Shown in pieces: positions 61,774 to 64,000 of a stretch of DNA of 64,000 bases. The position numbers and the translations under genes were made by a program. The notes beneath the pieces are model-generated. The model did not search any database. It was given only the letters and a program-made list of their open reading frames with translations, and was not told the origin of the DNA. The first letter of the stretch is position 1, and each line of letters starts with the position of its first letter. Location: contig NZ_MKIM01000028.1 in the NCBI RefSeq assembly GCF_001939045.1, forward strand, positions 585,132-649,131, read 5' to 3'. Source of the stretch: Rhizobium oryziradicis. GTDB lineage: Bacteria > Pseudomonadota > Alphaproteobacteria > Rhizobiales > Rhizobiaceae.

Positions 61774-62793
61774 TTACGCCGCCACTTCAGCCAACACTTC
61801 CAGTAGGCTTTGCTTGCGGTCAAGATTATAGGCTGAGGCAATCCCGAGCTTCTCAATAATGCCACTGGAAAGCCGTGACAGCCTCTCGGCCCGGCTAAGG
61901 TCGCCTGCCATGGCGGCGTGCTTTGCATTGTCCATCAGAAATTCGGTGATATGCTCAATGAAAAAATGATAGATAACGTCGCTGTCCTTGGCTGAAAGCA
62001 CATCCGCCAGCTTATGCATCTGCCTTCGCGCAGCAGCCCCCTCATTGGCCAACATGTCATTGAAGGAATTCACAATATCCACACCGCCATAATTGATCAG
62101 TTTCAGCGCTTGCGACACGCTACCCTTTGCGTCCGTTGCCAACATGGTAGCCTGTTCGGGCGAGACGCGGGTGCCAAGGTGCGATAAAGCCTGGGTAAGA
62201 TCCGGCACACTCAAAGGGTTCAGCTTCAAAGGCATGCAGCGAGAGCGAATCGTCGGCAAAAGCTTGCCCGGCGCGTGCGACAGCACCAGAAATAGCGAGC
62301 GTTTCGGCGGCTCTTCCAGCACCTTCAAAATGGCGTTTGCCGCATTACGGTTCATGTCATCAGCGGGATCGAGAATCACAATGCGCCAGTTGCCGCTACC
62401 GGATGTTTGAGAAAAAAAATGCCCCGCTTTGCGCACCTCTTCCACCGTGATGTAGGATTTGACCTTGCCGGTCTTTTCATCGGTCGGGCGGCTCAAGTGC
62501 AGCAAATTATGGGATGCACCAGAGGCAATTTGTCGTCCCACCAGCGAGCTCTGATCTGGATCATACAACACATCGGGGGCGGCATCTGGCTCCGGGCGCG
62601 ATAAAACATGATGAGCAAAGCGAAACGCAAGCGTGGCCTTGCCAATGCCCTGCGGCCCTTCAATGAGAATGGCGTGGTGCAGCTTGCCGGATTGGTAGGA
62701 ACGCGCCAGGAAATTCTCGGCTTCCGCGTGACCAAAAAGCTTGGTGTTGGCAAAGGGGGCAATAGCCCCATCCAGAATGCCCGGTGTTTCCAT
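61774..62793 (-). CDS. holB: DNA polymerase III subunit delta'
   Basis: The delta' subunit belongs to the clamp loader. The 339-residue product has an AAA fold with Walker A-like 'GPQGIGKA' (46-53), 'WRIVILDPADDMNRNAANAILKVLEEPP' in two parts (sensor and SRC-type region) and 'TIRSRCMPL', the arginine SRC motif. No Cys4 zinc module is evident before Walker B, as is usual for many alphaproteobacterial forms. It starts one base after tmk and is probably translated with it. Confidence 0.92.
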   Translation of the reverse strand: METPGILDGAIAPFANTKLFGHAEAENFLARSYQSGKLHHAILIEGPQGIGKATLAFRFAHHVLSRPEPDAAPDVLYDPDQSSLVGRQIASGASHNLLHLSRPTDEKTGKVKSYITVEEVRKAGHFFSQTSGSGNWRIVILDPADDMNRNAANAILKVLEEPPKRSLFLVLSHAPGKLLPTIRSRCMPLKLNPLSVPDLTQALSHLGTRVSPEQATMLATDAKGSVSQALKLINYGGVDIVNSFNDMLANEGAAARRQMHKLADVLSAKDSDVIYHFFIEHITEFLMDNAKHAAMAGDLSRAERLSRLSSGIIEKLGIASAYNLDRKQSLLEVLAEVAA

Positions 62794-62794
62794 A

Positions 62795-63508
62795 TCAGTT
62801 CACCTTTTCCGCATCGTGCTGTCGGCCAATCAAAAGCGGCTGCAACAATTGGAAAATATTTTCTTCGATCTGGCCGACCTCAGCCTCTGCATTGACCACG
62901 CGACAACGGTGCGGCTCTGCCTTGGCAATCGCTAAAAAAGCCTCGCGACGACGCTCGTGGGTTGCCAGTTCTTCTTTTTCAAAGCGATCAGGCGTGTTTT
63001 CACCAGCATCCCCTGCCCGCCTTTGCGCCCGCGCCAGACCTGCCTTGGCCGGAAGGTCGAGAATAATGGTAAGATCCGGCATAACGCCGTTCACCGCCAA
63101 ACGCTGTAATTCCTCGATAAAGGCAGGCTGCAGGTTGCCAGTCGCTCCTTGGTAAACACGAGAGGAATCCATAAAACGGTCACATAGCACAATATCGCCG
63201 CGCAGCAGGGCCGGGCGCACCCGCGTTTCCACGTGGTCATTACGGGCGGCGGCAAACAGAATTGCCTCCATCTCCACCCCGAAAGGCTCGGCCGCCCCTG
63301 ACAAGAGAACATGCCGCAGCGCCTCAGCGGCGGGCGAGCCACCCGGCTCGCGCGTGACCACCACCGATAAGCCCAAGGCCATCAGCCGCGCCTGCAACAG
63401 CCTGATCTGAGTGGATTTCCCCGCCCCCTCGCCGCCTTCAAAAGTGATGAACAATCCACGACCCAATGCCAATGCTACGCTTTCTCTGCCGCCCATATCC
63501 ATGGGCAT
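62795..63508 (-). CDS. tmk: Thymidylate kinase
   Basis: Tmk phosphorylates dTMP. The 237-residue enzyme has the P-loop '[11 protein letters not shown]' (about 23-33), 'REPGGSP', and the '[13 protein letters not shown]' motif with the dTMP-binding Arg. ATG 63508, 63502 or 63496 are all possible; none has a strong ribosome site. It forms a tight block with holB downstream and a carboxypeptidase gene upstream, a conserved order in Rhizobiales. Confidence 0.93.
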   Translation of the reverse strand: MPMDMGGRESVALALGRGLFITFEGGEGAGKSTQIRLLQARLMALGLSVVVTREPGGSPAAEALRHVLLSGAAEPFGVEMEAILFAAARNDHVETRVRPALLRGDIVLCDRFMDSSRVYQGATGNLQPAFIEELQRLAVNGVMPDLTIILDLPAKAGLARAQRRAGDAGENTPDRFEKEELATHERRREAFLAIAKAEPHRCRVVNAEAEVGQIEENIFQLLQPLLIGRQHDAEKVN

Positions 63509-63574
63509 CAAGTTTGAATGATTGCTGTTTATCGCAAGCGGCTATGTTGCGAAACCTCTACAGGCACAAACAGA

Positions 63575-63589
63575 GAGGTAAATTACCTC
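63575..63589. promoter_or_regulatory. 15-base perfect palindrome upstream of tmk
   Basis: GAGGTAA-A-TTACCTC is perfectly symmetrical and lies in the 90-base gap between the carboxypeptidase and tmk. The size and symmetry fit an operator for a dimeric repressor. The protein that binds it is unknown. Confidence 0.4.
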
Positions 63590-63598
63590 CATTTCAGC

Positions 63599-64000
63599 TT
63601 AAACCCATGAAAACAGCAATTCCACCACGGCATCACGCACCCGCTTCATCAAAGCACCAAGCGTTGAAGGCTCTACCGCCTGCAAGGGCAAATCGCGCAA
63701 CTCTTTATCGCCAAGCAAGATGTGAAGCCGGGCAACCTCCTGTCCTTGCGCAATTGGCGGGCGCAAGGGCCACCGATAAACAAGCTTTGCGGTCAGCTTG
63801 CCTGCCGCATCCGTTGGCACGTAAACGTCCACAGCTTGCGGAGATGCCAGAGAAATCTCTCCGGGCTCGCCCCCATAGACGCTCGCTTTGCCAACAATCT
63901 GACCTGCTTCAAACAGACGCTTTTTCTCAAACGCCGAAAAGCCCCAGGCAAATGCTCTTGCTGCATCATCGCGTCGGGTCTGTTCGGTTGCGCTCCCGGC
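63599..64000 (-). CDS. D-alanyl-D-alanine carboxypeptidase, C-terminal part (partial)
   Basis: A frame enters from the right edge and ends at 63599. The visible 133 residues start '...RRDDAARAFAWGFSAFEKKR' and continue with the beta-rich PBP5/6 C-terminal domain ('AVDVYVPTDAAGKLTAKLVY', 'PIAQGQEVARLHILLGDK') and an end that looks like an amphipathic membrane anchor ('KRVRDAVVELLFSWV'). This belongs to DacC/DacA-type periplasmic penicillin-binding proteins that trim the pentapeptide of peptidoglycan. The catalytic S-x-x-K domain lies outside the window. Confidence 0.85.
   Translation of the reverse strand, partial: AGSATEQTRRDDAARAFAWGFSAFEKKRLFEAGQIVGKASVYGGEPGEISLASPQAVDVYVPTDAAGKLTAKLVYRWPLRPPIAQGQEVARLHILLGDKELRDLPLQAVEPSTLGALMKRVRDAVVELLFSWV

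Overview
The window looks like chromosomal DNA of an alphaproteobacterium of the order Rhizobiales, most likely Rhizobiaceae (Agrobacterium/Allorhizobium/Rhizobium type). Pointers are a phosphatidylcholine synthase (pcs), a B12-dependent class II ribonucleotide reductase (nrdJ), DUF1489 and DUF1127 proteins, a GluP-type sugar transporter, EcfG-like promoter motifs and the block dac-tmk-holB next to metG-tatD-MBL hydrolase. The assignment is from gene content only.

Layout. 0-5.1 kb: end of a sensor kinase coupled to a periplasmic binding protein, a DUF1489 protein, a FabMG-like reductase, dusA and a cold-shock gene. 5.6-9 kb: tRNA-Lys, ccdA, a UbiH-type hydroxylase, pcs. 9.2-13.9 kb: a complete BMP-type (nucleoside-like) ABC importer. 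14-18.4 kb: pentapeptide protein, GlxA-type and LysR regulators, two small DUF1127-type proteins, a formyltransferase-like protein and an entericidin. 18.6-24.6 kb: a Zn/Cd ATPase behind a MerR-type promoter, gluP, a class D beta-lactamase and an odd carrier-thioesterase. 24.8-32.3 kb: tRNA-Leu, a CinA-type protein, Usp, gpt, and two divergent chemoreceptors, one followed by a free periplasmic PDC-like domain. 32.3-41.2 kb: nrdJ with a probable NrdR box pair, a solitary AT-rich OLD nuclease, two stress-type genes, a gate-domain membrane protein and an Lrp regulator.

41.3-55.3 kb is the accessory region. It is a GC-rich mobile element of about 14 kb inserted between the convergent lrp and clc genes. 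Three different tyrosine recombinases and two small coiled-coil proteins are encoded by five overlapping genes, recalling Tn554, RIT and Gamma-Mobile-Trio elements. Clusters of the hexamer TGTTGC, facing inward, lie at both ends and I read them as recombinase sites marking the termini. Cargo: a RecD-like helicase preceded by a long inverted repeat, a DUF3644 protein, and a leftward operon (isochorismatase-like hydrolase, frameshifted nucleotidyltransferase, alpha/beta hydrolase, MccF/LD-carboxypeptidase whose 3' end runs into the convergent gene), plus a Glyoxalase_8-type protein.

55.5-64 kb is core again: ClC chloride transporter, MBL hydrolase, tatD, metG, a TauE/SafE permease, holB, tmk and the end of a D-alanyl-D-alanine carboxypeptidase. 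No CRISPR array, rRNA or classical insertion sequence was seen.
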